From assembly GCA_035532075.1 (NCBI GenBank), contig DATKRV010000056.1, positions 1 through 19,600 of the forward strand: a stretch of 19,600 nt of DNA. The letters run 5' to 3'. Below, piece after piece: positions 6,478 to 14,622 of this stretch. The first letter of the stretch is position 1. The number at the start of each line of letters is the position of its first letter. The notes beneath the pieces are model-generated. The model was not told the DNA's origin. It worked only from the letters and a program-made list of their open reading frames with translations, and searched no databases. Origin of the DNA: CAIVND01 sp035532075. GTDB lineage: Bacteria > Actinomycetota > Acidimicrobiia > Acidimicrobiales > Bog-793. The position numbers and the translations under genes were made by a program.

Positions 6478-7251
6478 ATGGATGGCGCGCTTGAGAATAC
6501 CGAAGACATCACGCTCCCGGAGGCCCTGCCCACTAGCGCGCCAGGATGGCCACGCGTGCTCGTCATCGAGGACGACGAGTCGCACCGTCTGGCGCTCGAG
6601 GTTGGTCTGAAGAGAGAGGGCTTCTCCGTAGACGCGGTGAGCGACGGGCGCGCGGCGGTCGCGGCGGTCGAGCGCCTCCGGCCGGACGTCATCTGCCTTG
6701 ATCTCATGTTGCCGGGTCTCTCGGGGCTCGACATCTGTCGGGAGCTACGGGCACGGGGTTGCAAGACACCAGTGGTTGTCATCAGCGCCAAGGAGGAAGA
6801 GCTCGACATCGTGCTCGCGATCGAAGTCGGCGCGGACGACTATCTTTCAAAGCCCTACTCGATGCGCGAGCTGGTGGCACGGATTCGCGCCCAGCTGCGG
6901 CGCGAGGTGGAGAGAGTCATACGGATACCCGGGGCACGGGCCGCCATCGACGCGCTCTCGGGTGGCGACGTCGTCTTGGATCCGGATCGCCACGAGGTCT
7001 ACGTGCGCGGCGCGCGCGTCGAGCTCCCGCTGCGCGAGTTCCAGGTGCTCCAGGCGCTCCTCGAACAGCGCGGCCGCGTTATTCGGCGAGAGGACCTCCT
7101 CGACGAGGTCTGGGGACTCGATTACGACGGTGATCCGCGCATCGTCGCGACCGTGGTCGGACGACTGCGATCCCGTATCGAGGAGGACCCCACCAATCCC
7201 CGCGCGATCGCCACAATCCGGGGTGTCGGCTATCGCTTCAATGACCGATGA
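6478..7251 (+). CDS. OmpR-family response regulator, RegX3/PhoB-like
   Basis: The 257-residue protein has a receiver domain (about 25-142) and a winged-helix DNA-binding domain (about 163-255). The receiver shows the acidic pair E31-D32-D33 in VIEDDE, phospho-acceptor D75 in CLDLMLPG, S103 at the switch position and K125 in SKPYS. The block AKEEELDIVLAIEVGADDY is typical of RegX3/PhoB. The effector domain ends VGRLRSRIEEDP...IRGVGYRF. It probably senses phosphate starvation through an unlinked SenX3/PhoR-type kinase, since none is adjacent, and acts on the Pho boxes before pstB and itself. The 24-residue extension before the receiver is slightly long and the ATG has no clear Shine-Dalgarno. 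The ORF ends inside a heptamer repeat. Confidence 0.9.
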   Translation: MDGALENTEDITLPEALPTSAPGWPRVLVIEDDESHRLALEVGLKREGFSVDAVSDGRAAVAAVERLRPDVICLDLMLPGLSGLDICRELRARGCKTPVVVISAKEEELDIVLAIEVGADDYLSKPYSMRELVARIRAQLRREVERVIRIPGARAAIDALSGGDVVLDPDRHEVYVRGARVELPLREFQVLQALLEQRGRVIRREDLLDEVWGLDYDGDPRIVATVVGRLRSRIEEDPTNPRAIATIRGVGYRFNDR

Positions 7252-7268
7252 CCGATGACCGATGACCG
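7241..7268. repeat. Heptamer tandem repeat (ATGACCG x4) spanning the regulator stop codon
   Basis: Four exact copies of ATGACCG run from 7241 to 7268, followed by a partial fifth. The TGA stop of the response regulator (7249-7251) lies in the second copy. Because the unit is 7 bases, each copy shifts frame, and every frame soon meets TGA, so gain or loss of copies would barely change the protein. Confidence 0.85.
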
Positions 7269-7517
7269 ATGGGACTCCACGATCTCGCCACATGGCGCCA
7301 GTTACCCACCCAGATGACGTCGTAGTGTCAACCGTCGCGATAATCGGCCGCTTGTTTCCCATGATGTCGTATTTCGATTGGTTGAAGGTCTCGTGCTTTG
7401 GAGCGTGCTCGGCAGGTAATGATGACTGGCGACGATGCCGGTTCCTGATTGCGCGATACGAGACGAGGTGTCTATGTTGCATTGTAATGAATGCTCGATC
7501 CCTTTAGAGAGTTTGTA
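7269..7517. other. Gap after the response regulator, no gene seen
   Basis: Forward and reverse frames give only short, cysteine- or arginine-rich products without family features. There is no kinase gene where one would be expected after a RegX3-type regulator. Confidence 0.5.
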
Positions 7518-7718
7518 TCAGAGATCCAACTCCGTACTTATCCAATCTCGCAGGTAAGTCTCGTGTGGGAAAAGCACTGATGATGCGGAGATTCCAAGTT
7601 CGGTTCTCGCACGCCGCAATATCTTCCGGTCGTTCGTCTTTACGGAGACTCGGTTCGCTGAGTATGTTGTGTCCAACACCATTTGATTGAAAGATACCAA
7701 TGCCACTTCAACGGTCAT
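7518..7718 (-). pseudogene. Possible remnant of a PIN-domain protein C-terminus
   Basis: A 66-codon minus-strand frame contains VKTNDRKILRRARTELGI followed by VLFPHETYLRDWI. The order of a TND(R/K) box, a basic helix and a VL..eeYL segment resembles the C-terminal third of PIN-domain toxins, where the aspartate of TND is the last metal ligand. The N-terminal metal-binding half is absent, so if the match is right this is a fragment. It overlaps the start of the hydrolase gene on the other strand. It could equally be a chance frame. Confidence 0.3.
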
Positions 7719-8599
7719 ACACCGAGGTCGATCTCCGGAGAAAAATTGCTGAACTCGGTCCAGAACTTGGTCCGAAGGTTCGTGATGCGACCCAAATCCT
7801 CTTTTCCGGGTGCTACAGCGACACCCTTTACTATCGGATCGCGAGGGATATTCCTTATGGTCCGAATCCGCGGCATCGTCTCGATATACATCGACCCGAA
7901 TCGGTCGAAGCCGAACTTTGTCCGGTCTTGTGTTTCGTGCATGGCGGAGGGTTCATCAACGGAGATAAACACAAGGATGATCTTCCCTATTACGACAATG
8001 TGGGACAATGGGCAGCGGCAAACAGTATCCTCGGCGTCAATATCACCTATCGTTTCGCTCCCGAGTTCGCCTATCCCTCGGGAGCACAAGACGTCGCCCT
8101 CGCGCTCGAATGGATCCAATTGCACGCGCACGAATTCGGAGGAGATCGCTCGCGTGTTGTAGTTATGGGCCACTCTGCGGGATCAGCGCATGTGGCTTCA
8201 TGTGTCTCATCATGGTCATCGGGCAGCGAATTGTCATGCGACCTTCGAGGAGTGATTTTGTCCTCGGGTATCTATGATCCGTCACTCGGAGGGGACACTT
8301 ACGCTGTTTATTATGGCAATGATCTCGCAAGTCTTCCCGAGAGATCTTCAATTCCAGGACTCTGCAAGACGAAAGTTCCGTTGTTGATAACGAGCACTGA
8401 ATTTGACTCAGACAGCATAAAGCTCCAAACTTTTGCGCTCGTTGAAGCATTGATGCAAGAGCACCATCAGCTCCCCAGATACGTATTGGCCGATGGCCAT
8501 AACCACTATTCGGTGATGTACCAGTTCGGAACTTCGGAGACCTGTTTCAGCGATCGTGTACTGCGCTTTATCGAGTTAGCGACGGGGACTGATCATTGA
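7700..8599 (+). CDS. Alpha/beta hydrolase, HSL/BD-FAE-type esterase
   Basis: The 299-residue cytosolic enzyme probably cleaves carboxylic esters. The oxyanion motif HGGGF is at 81-85, nucleophile S159 in GHSAGS, acid D236 in TEFDSDS and histidine H269 in GHNHYS; all are intact and in family order. The HGGG motif places it with hormone-sensitive-lipase-like esterases or BD-FAE/kynurenine formamidase-like members. It leads a probable operon with another hydrolase and a luciferase-like monooxygenase (gap to the next gene about 100 bases). The ATG at 7700 has only a weak purine stretch (GAAAG) upstream. The substrate cannot be read from sequence. Confidence 0.88.
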   Translation: MPLQRSYTEVDLRRKIAELGPELGPKVRDATQILFSGCYSDTLYYRIARDIPYGPNPRHRLDIHRPESVEAELCPVLCFVHGGGFINGDKHKDDLPYYDNVGQWAAANSILGVNITYRFAPEFAYPSGAQDVALALEWIQLHAHEFGGDRSRVVVMGHSAGSAHVASCVSSWSSGSELSCDLRGVILSSGIYDPSLGGDTYAVYYGNDLASLPERSSIPGLCKTKVPLLITSTEFDSDSIKLQTFALVEALMQEHHQLPRYVLADGHNHYSVMYQFGTSETCFSDRVLRFIELATGTDH

Positions 8600-8702
8600 T
8601 TCTCGGCGTGTTCAAGCGGTTCGCGAGTAGCTTTTTCATCGAGCCGTCGAGCCTGTCATGAGGGGAATGAATTCTTGAAAACCAGATTCGTGAGATCTGA
8701 AG

Positions 8703-9494
8703 ATGCAAAAGACTGAGGTCGTGCTCGCCACAGAGCAGATGGTCGTCGCTGGCGAGACCCTAAAGGTGCTTCGCGGCGGAAACGGTCCAAAGGTGCTCGT
8801 TCTCCATGATGAGTGGGGAATCGACGCGCACGAAGAGATGTGGAGACTTCTCGGAGAGCAGGTCGAGATTATTGCCCCAGTCGCGCCCGGATTCGAAGAC
8901 ACCGACCTGTCTCTGAATATCAAGACTGTCCGTGACCTCGCCCTGTTGTACAGCGCGTTGCTGGATCATCTCTCGGATGATCCGATCTCCGTGATCGGAG
9001 TCTCTTTCGGTGCCTGGGTTGCGATTGAGATGGTGGTGATGAATCAGCATCTCTTTGACAGACTCATTCTTCTTGGTCCGCTTGGTCTACGGTTCGGTAC
9101 TCCGGATGAACGTAACTTTGCGGACCTTTTTGCGCTCAATGAGTCCCAACTTGCCGAAAGGCTGTATGTGAATCCGGACGCTGCAAGAGTGGTTACGAAA
9201 GAGAGTCCTCGCGAGCTTGCAGTGAGTTGGGTTCGAAACCGGGAGGCGTCCGCAATTTACGGATGGGAACCGTATTTTCATTCTCCGGGGTTGCAGCGTT
9301 GGACCGAGTATGTGACGACACCCGTGGCGATCGTTCATGGTGCCGAAGATCGATTTGTCATGCCGGGGTACTTTGAGAAATACGCGGCGAGCTTCCCCAA
9401 CAGCTCGTTGATTGGAATCGCGCGTTCGGGACATTTTCCGCACGTCGATGATCCGCAACTGACATTTGAAGCGCTCAAGCCGCTTCTCCCATGA
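8703..9494 (+). CDS. Alpha/beta hydrolase (lactonase/C-C hydrolase-like)
   Basis: The 263-residue protein has the classic fold: strand VLVLHDEWG (31-39) in the oxyanion position, nucleophile S101 in GVSFGAW, acid D216 in HGAEDRF and H244 in RSGHFPHVDDP. The pattern is that of meta-cleavage-product hydrolases, lactonases and related small-molecule hydrolases, with a cap of about 65 residues (about 130-195). It lies 21 bases upstream of the flavin monooxygenase gene, so co-transcription is very likely. It is a different subfamily from the upstream esterase (no HGGG), so the two are not a recent duplication. Confidence 0.88.
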   Translation: MQKTEVVLATEQMVVAGETLKVLRGGNGPKVLVLHDEWGIDAHEEMWRLLGEQVEIIAPVAPGFEDTDLSLNIKTVRDLALLYSALLDHLSDDPISVIGVSFGAWVAIEMVVMNQHLFDRLILLGPLGLRFGTPDERNFADLFALNESQLAERLYVNPDAARVVTKESPRELAVSWVRNREASAIYGWEPYFHSPGLQRWTEYVTTPVAIVHGAEDRFVMPGYFEKYAASFPNSSLIGIARSGHFPHVDDPQLTFEALKPLLP

Positions 9495-9515
9495 TGTGAT
9501 TTACGGAGGAATGAG

Positions 9516-10667
9516 ATGCAACCTTGGTACTTCAGTGAGTGCGGTTACGAGGATCTGCCGGAGCCGTCAGAATACGATTCAGTACGTGTGACTATTCCGA
9601 ATAGGTACTGCGATCCAAATGTCGTCGCGAATCTTTACGATCGCTACATCGAGGAATGGGTGGCTGCAGAGGCGGCCGGTTTTGGCCTGATGGCGAATGA
9701 GCACCACCAGACGGGCGTGAACCTTAATCCCTCGGTCTCGCTTGTGGCTGCGGTACTTGCTCGCGCAACGACGACGGCACGAATTCTCGTGCTCGGGCAT
9801 CAACTAGCCTATCGACGCGATCCGGTTCGGGTTGCCGAGGAGATGGCAGTCGTGGACATCTTGTCCCGTGGCCGTCTAGAGGTCGGTTTTGTGCGCGGAG
9901 TGCCCTCTGACGTTGCTCCCGCAAACGCATCGCCTCACGGGACGCTGCAACGGCTGTGGGAGGCACATGACCTGATCTTGAAGGCCTGGACCACAGTCGA
10001 TGGACCGTTCAACTGGGAGAGTGAACACTATCAGTACCGTCAGGTCAATATCTGGCCGCGACCGTTCCAGAGCCCTCATCCGCCGATCTGGATGACGACG
10101 AGTTCTACGTACAACGCGCCGGAGATTGCTCGTAAGCGGTATGTCTGCGCCACGTTCCTTTCGGGATATTCGCTTGCGGGGAAGGTGTTCCACGCCTACC
10201 GTGACGCCGCACATGAGGCAGGGTGGGAACCCTCTCCAGACCGTCTGGCATATGCAGGAATGGGATTCGTCGGAGAGACCGATGAGGAGGCGCGTGCCGG
10301 GGCCGAACGGATGATGTGGTTTTCGCGCAACACAAAGACAGCCTCCCAATTCTTGAGAGTTCCTGGATACATGACCACCGACGAGTATGTCACGATGGTC
10401 CAGGGCGGTTCGAGACGCGAGGGTCAAGGACAGCGCGATGGCGGAGTGCAGGGTCTCATCGACAACGGCATTCTCTTCTGTGGAACTCCGGATGCCGTCG
10501 TTCACCAGATCGAGCAGCACTACGAGCTCACCGGCGGATACGGCCACCTGGTCATTCTTGGGCAGTACGGAAGAAGTCAGCACGAGGAGACGATGCGCAG
10601 CATCGAGCTGTTTGGGAAAGAGGTTCTTCCAAAGCTCGGAGGACTTGGTCTTCAGTTCGCGGATTGA
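9516..10667 (+). CDS. Luciferase-like (LLM family) flavin-dependent monooxygenase
   Basis: The 383-residue protein matches the bacterial luciferase alpha-like family. NEHHQTG at 61-67, SRGRLEVGFVRG at 117-128, WPRPFQSPHPPIWM, a late GTPDAVVHQIEQH and a C-terminal FGKEVLP segment are typical. Such enzymes use reduced FMN from a partner reductase to insert oxygen. GGAGG at 9505-9509 lies 6 bases before the ATG at 9516, a strong site. With two upstream hydrolases it could act as a type II Baeyer-Villiger monooxygenase whose ester or lactone product the hydrolases open; that is inference. No flavin reductase gene is in the window. Confidence 0.88.
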   Translation: MQPWYFSECGYEDLPEPSEYDSVRVTIPNRYCDPNVVANLYDRYIEEWVAAEAAGFGLMANEHHQTGVNLNPSVSLVAAVLARATTTARILVLGHQLAYRRDPVRVAEEMAVVDILSRGRLEVGFVRGVPSDVAPANASPHGTLQRLWEAHDLILKAWTTVDGPFNWESEHYQYRQVNIWPRPFQSPHPPIWMTTSSTYNAPEIARKRYVCATFLSGYSLAGKVFHAYRDAAHEAGWEPSPDRLAYAGMGFVGETDEEARAGAERMMWFSRNTKTASQFLRVPGYMTTDEYVTMVQGGSRREGQGQRDGGVQGLIDNGILFCGTPDAVVHQIEQHYELTGGYGHLVILGQYGRSQHEETMRSIELFGKEVLPKLGGLGLQFAD

Positions 10668-10999
10668 AGTTCACATCGTAGCCGGTGATGACCAAAATGC
10701 TTCGCTAGGCGAGACATCCCACATGCCATTACCTTCCAGCAACTGACGAGAATCGCTTGAGCGACGAGCAACGGGTTGATCTTGATTCAAGCTTATTTTG
10801 TCGATACTGGAGTCGACCTTGAGGAAACATCGATGGAACCCGATTGAGGGAAAGTCCGTCGGATGATTTCATGTTGCCGACCGAGTTCTGCGCTCTGAAA
10901 AAAGTAGAGTACGGCGTCAACAACAACAGGGGGCTGTTTCAATGGGAGCTGTGAGGAAGATGTGCGCAGTGCTTCCGCAGCGCTATCCCCGGGGTTGAT
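10668..10999. other. Gap between the oxygenase operon and the membrane protein gene
   Basis: About 330 bases with no supported gene. Small palindromes occur (CTTGATTCAAG near 10783-10793; GTCGA/TCGAC arms near 10800-10817), neither followed by a T-tract. A promoter for the downstream gene is presumably here but no clear -35/-10 pair was found. Confidence 0.5.
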
Positions 11000-12625
11000 A
11001 TGGACTACCGTCGGCGATTCCTCTTGATGCCATTGCGGATGCGTTTTGTTGTGGGAATGGTCTTTTTCGTTTCTTGGTTAGCGGGAATGGTCACGCTTTT
11101 TTATGAGATATCGATCCATATTGCTGCGGGTACCTCGGACAAGGCAACGACGTTGCTCGCGGGTCAGGACATGGGTAGCGGAAACATCTTGCTTCATGGT
11201 TGGATTCTGCCGCCCGGAAATTACTGGACGAGTGATGTCGCGCTCTATGCGTTGCCGGTTCGTCTCCTTGGTCTGCATCCGGGATTGCTCTATCTCGAGC
11301 CAGCTGTCGTCGCCGCACTGACAGTCGTAATGTCCATGTTGTTGATCCGCGAGCTCGGACCGACGTGTGCGACGCTCGCGGGTAGCTTTACGGTTGGGGT
11401 TCTACTCGTATTTTCGACACCGCCTATGGCCCTCTGGTTTGTCGGTAACGCGTTCCACATTCTCACCGCGCTTTTTACGTTGATTGCATTTCTCGCGCTG
11501 ACAAGGAACACCTTTGGTTGGCGGTGGGCGATTTCTGTGGCCCTTCTTTCGTTTGGGATGCTAGGCGATCTCGAAATCGTCGCGTTTGCAATGATTCCAC
11601 TAGCCCTCGGTGGGGTAAGTGCGATGCTGCGACGTCGAAGTTGGCGGGCTGGTGTTGCCCAAGTCAGTGCCGCTATTGCAAGCGCCGTAATCGGCGAGCT
11701 CGCGCTCCGACTCACCGCCGCATTCGGCGCATTTCGACGTGGGCCCTCTCTACCGGTCGCACATTTCCACCAGATGGTCACAAACCTCGGACACGTATTC
11801 AGCTTCAGCGCCGAGCTCGTTGGGCTAACTAATGGCCGATTTGGTACTGCTGGAATCCCCATTGGTCTGCTTGGAGTGCATTTTGTCGGAGGAGTACTTA
11901 CCGTGCTCGGTCTCATCGTTGCACTCGAAAGGGTTGTCGCGGGAGTTGTTCGCGGCGCTCCGCAGGGAGGTACACGCGAGCCGCAACAAGAGTCCTGGCG
12001 GCTCGATGATCTTCTCCTCTTTGGCACAGTTGGCTCCACAGTTCTTTTTGTTGTACTCGCGGGAGTAAATGGACTTGGAATCCATTTCCTCTCCGTTCCA
12101 GTCCTGTTCGCAAGCATCTTGACGGGTCGTATGGTTGCAAGAGCGTGGCCGAGGCTGTCTGGTGACATGACGAGACGGACAGTATCGGTGATTGGCGTCG
12201 CAGTGTCTCTAGCTCTGGCCTCAGGTATCGCAGTTGAGATCTCTCTTCCGGCACCACAACAGCCCGTCTCGGGGTTGATTGCATTCTTGAAAAAACATCA
12301 TCTCCATAACGGGGTTGGCGGATATTGGGCCGCTGCCATCACGACAGTGGTCAGTCGTGGCGAGATTACGGTGCGACCTGTCGAGGTCGCACCTAATGGC
12401 AAAATCCGTCGCATGATGACGCAGTCAAATGACAGGTGGTACCACGACAATCTGTTTCAGTTTGTGGTCGGAGATACGCTTCACGCCGGGAATGTCACTG
12501 CCATAGCGTCAAGAAAGACATGGGGAACCCCGGTGCATACCTATGTTGTCGGACAGTACCGCGTGTATGTCTGGGACAGGGATCTGCGTATTTCGGCCTT
12601 TCCGCCGGGGGCGAAGTTTGGCTGA
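11000..12625 (+). CDS. Polytopic membrane protein, GT-C glycosyltransferase-like
   Basis: The 541-residue protein is not confidently assigned. It has an N-terminal helix (about 15-37), an outer loop with DMGSGNILLHGWILPPGNYW, then eight or nine more hydrophobic helices to about residue 420, and a C-terminal hydrophilic domain of about 120 residues. A long first loop with acidic and aromatic residues followed by many helices and a C-terminal globular domain is the layout of GT-C lipid-linked glycosyltransferases, but no diagnostic motif is certain. The neighbours (family 2 glycosyltransferase and methyltransferase) support an envelope polysaccharide role. It is convergent with the glycosyltransferase, 39 bases apart. 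Confidence 0.7.
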   Translation: MDYRRRFLLMPLRMRFVVGMVFFVSWLAGMVTLFYEISIHIAAGTSDKATTLLAGQDMGSGNILLHGWILPPGNYWTSDVALYALPVRLLGLHPGLLYLEPAVVAALTVVMSMLLIRELGPTCATLAGSFTVGVLLVFSTPPMALWFVGNAFHILTALFTLIAFLALTRNTFGWRWAISVALLSFGMLGDLEIVAFAMIPLALGGVSAMLRRRSWRAGVAQVSAAIASAVIGELALRLTAAFGAFRRGPSLPVAHFHQMVTNLGHVFSFSAELVGLTNGRFGTAGIPIGLLGVHFVGGVLTVLGLIVALERVVAGVVRGAPQGGTREPQQESWRLDDLLLFGTVGSTVLFVVLAGVNGLGIHFLSVPVLFASILTGRMVARAWPRLSGDMTRRTVSVIGVAVSLALASGIAVEISLPAPQQPVSGLIAFLKKHHLHNGVGGYWAAAITTVVSRGEITVRPVEVAPNGKIRRMMTQSNDRWYHDNLFQFVVGDTLHAGNVTAIASRKTWGTPVHTYVVGQYRVYVWDRDLRISAFPPGAKFG

Positions 12626-12664
12626 TCGGCGAGATGAAGCGGTTAGCGCACTGAGAGGATTGGA

Positions 12665-13516
12665 TTATCCCGCATTGAACTCTTCGATGCGCGTCGTATT
12701 TTTTGATGGTATCTCAAGAAATGGATAACGTCGGATCCCACTCATGTGTAACCGACATTGGGCCGTTGTGCGCAGCACTCCCAAGCCATATTGAATGCTT
12801 CGGCGGAATCCAATCGAAGAAGCATCGGGCTCATAGCAGGTCGGACAGGAGAGTTCACCGATACGGGCCCCAAAGACGATGGATTGCGCAATGATTTGGT
12901 TGTCAAAGACAAAGTCGTTGGAGTTTTTCTCATATGGCAGTGATTCGAGAAGCCCCTTGCTATACGCGCGAAGTCCAGTGTGATACTCCGAGAGTTTCTG
13001 GCCGAGTGCAAGGTTCTCGAAGAGCGTGAGTGCTCGGTTTGCAATGAACTTGTAGCGAGGCATTCCCCGCGCAATCGAATCCTGCGCCAAGATGCGTGAA
13101 CCGAGCACGAGGTCGTACTCGCTGTAGGCGATCATTGCCGCGAGAGCAGGTACGAGACGTGGAGAGTACTGATAGTCCGGGTGGAGCATGACAACGACGT
13201 CAGCTCCGGAGTTGAGCGCCGCTCGGTAGCAGCTCTTCTGGTTTGCCCCATAACCCTGGTTCCGATCGTGACAGATCGGAGAGAGGCCGAGACTCATCGC
13301 CTGTTCCATGGTTCCATCGGTGCTTGCATCGTCGACAAGAACAACGTCATCGACTACATCTCGATCCAGCGCCATGACGGTCCGGCTCAGAGTCAGCGCG
13401 GCGTTGTAGGCGGGAAGGACGACGACGATACGCTTCCCGTTGAGCACCGCGTGAGTGTACCGATACTCAGGCGGTATTTCCATCTGAATTTGAGGCAATA
13501 CCGGCCAACGTTCCAA
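12665..13516 (-). CDS. Family 2 glycosyltransferase
   Basis: The 283-residue GT-A enzyme shows VVVLPAYNAALTL (31-43), the nucleotide-binding pair D62-D63 in LVDDASTDGT, HDRNQGYGANQKSCYRAAL, and HPDYQY (112-117) in the DXD position. Together these are typical of the DPM1/DPG-synthase-like branch of GT2, which moves a sugar from a nucleotide donor to polyprenyl phosphate or a glycan. YHTGLRAYSKGLLESLPY is also characteristic of this branch. There are no C-terminal membrane helices, so it is probably soluble or peripheral. The TTG at 13514-13516 has AAGGG six bases upstream; ATG 13483 (residue 12) is an alternative. It faces the membrane protein gene and diverges from the methyltransferase. Confidence 0.88.
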   Translation of the reverse strand: MERWPVLPQIQMEIPPEYRYTHAVLNGKRIVVVLPAYNAALTLSRTVMALDRDVVDDVVLVDDASTDGTMEQAMSLGLSPICHDRNQGYGANQKSCYRAALNSGADVVVMLHPDYQYSPRLVPALAAMIAYSEYDLVLGSRILAQDSIARGMPRYKFIANRALTLFENLALGQKLSEYHTGLRAYSKGLLESLPYEKNSNDFVFDNQIIAQSIVFGARIGELSCPTCYEPDASSIGFRRSIQYGLGVLRTTAQCRLHMSGIRRYPFLEIPSKNTTRIEEFNAG

Positions 13517-13562
13517 AACTCGCCCTTAGAGCCTTGCCAGTTCCGTTTTTGTCGGCGGCAGG

Positions 13563-13601
13563 ACTCGGAGATCTCGCCGAGTGCACCATATCCTTGGTGC
13601 A
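13563..13601. promoter_or_regulatory. Two adjacent inverted repeats in a divergent promoter region
   Basis: ACTCGG-AGATCTCG-CCGAGT (13563-13582) is followed directly by TGCACCA-TATCCT-TGGTGCA (13582-13601), sharing one base. Both arm pairs are perfect. They lie 38 bases before the methyltransferase ATG, between two divergently transcribed genes, and so could be operators or leader hairpins. Confidence 0.5.
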
Positions 13602-13638
13602 GTACTGGCAAACCGGGACGTTACGTTAGGATCTGCCG

Positions 13639-14622
13639 ATGCTTCGAGGCTGCCCATCATGTCGCCTCGAACAGGACTCCCGTCTACTCTTTGTTGCCAA
13701 CGATTCCGTAACCGGAGAGCCGTTTGAGGTCGTGCAGTGTTCCGGTTGTGGCCTCTCCCGGACTGATCCGAGACCAGAGGCGGCAGAACTTGACCGGTTC
13801 TACCCCACGGGCTATCACAACAAGGTGAAGCGCTATCTGTTTGGCCTTGACCGGACTCTGTCAATCATCCACCGTTCCAGGATTCGTCAAATTGAACAGC
13901 TTGTCGGCGGTTCTGGGAGTGTCGTTGATATTGGCTGTGGACCGGGTTGGTTCCTCAACAGCATGCGGGAGCAAGGCTGGGCGGTACGCGGGACTGAACG
14001 ATCTGTCTCGGCAGCAACCCAGGCGTGCGAGGTGCTCAACCTCGATGTGGGGGCCGTGGAACTTGATGAGCTCGTTGCTGAGGGAAAGACCTATGACGCG
14101 GTTGTTCTCTGGCACGTTGCCGAACATCTTCAAGATCCAAGAGCTGCGATCTGCGATATTGCCGGTCTTCTCCGACCAGGTGGGGTTGCAATGATAGGGG
14201 TTCCCAACTTCGGATCCTTCGAGGCGAAGATCGCGAAGGCTGGATGGTTCCATCTCGATGTGCCGCGCCACCTCTACCACTTCACCCCGGTCACACTGCG
14301 GGCTCTTGTTGAAGGGGCTGGATTGAACATCCGCAGAACGACATATGGCTCTCCTGAATATGACATATTCAGTTTTATTCAGTCCACACAAAACCGGTGT
14401 GGTCTGCCATTCAATCTCCTTTATGACGTGCTGAGACGCAGAGAGGCTCGCCTTGGTAATTCGGCAGTCACGCCGCTATTCTCTGCGCTCGCGGTTGTGT
14501 CGGCAGTTCCACTGGCGCTTGTCGGATTGTTATGGACCCAATGCGCGGCTGCGCTCCGGATGGGTGCAACGATGACGTTTTATGTGCAGGCACCGAGCGA
14601 GGTGACATCGGTCAAGGAATGA
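13639..14622 (+). CDS. Class I SAM-dependent methyltransferase with N-terminal zinc ribbon
   Basis: The 327-residue protein begins with a four-cysteine zinc ribbon (CPSC at 5-8, CSGCGL at 34-39). Next comes a Methyltransf_23-type domain: motif I VVDIGCGPGWF (95-105), an acidic residue at the end of the second strand (GTERS), LWHVAEHLQDP, and LRPGGVAMIGVPN. A hydrophobic segment (about 285-310) near the C-terminus suggests membrane attachment. This architecture is common among methyltransferases encoded in cell-surface glycan clusters, which fits the neighbouring glycosyltransferase. The acceptor is unknown. ATG 13639 places the first zinc cysteines at residues 5 and 8 as usual. Confidence 0.87.
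   Translation: MLRGCPSCRLEQDSRLLFVANDSVTGEPFEVVQCSGCGLSRTDPRPEAAELDRFYPTGYHNKVKRYLFGLDRTLSIIHRSRIRQIEQLVGGSGSVVDIGCGPGWFLNSMREQGWAVRGTERSVSAATQACEVLNLDVGAVELDELVAEGKTYDAVVLWHVAEHLQDPRAAICDIAGLLRPGGVAMIGVPNFGSFEAKIAKAGWFHLDVPRHLYHFTPVTLRALVEGAGLNIRRTTYGSPEYDIFSFIQSTQNRCGLPFNLLYDVLRRREARLGNSAVTPLFSALAVVSAVPLALVGLLWTQCAAALRMGATMTFYVQAPSEVTSVKE

Noticed and set aside
7241..7268. CRISPR-like or short-repeat array
   Set aside because: The heptamers are directly contiguous without spacers; no CRISPR repeat-spacer pattern or cas gene exists in the window.
9876..10583. 235-codon minus-strand frame opposite the LLM monooxygenase
   Set aside because: Antisense to a well-supported gene, with no recognisable domain.
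11290..12168. 292-codon minus-strand frame opposite the GT-C-like gene
   Set aside because: Proline, threonine and arginine-rich antisense shadow; the sense frame has coherent membrane helices.
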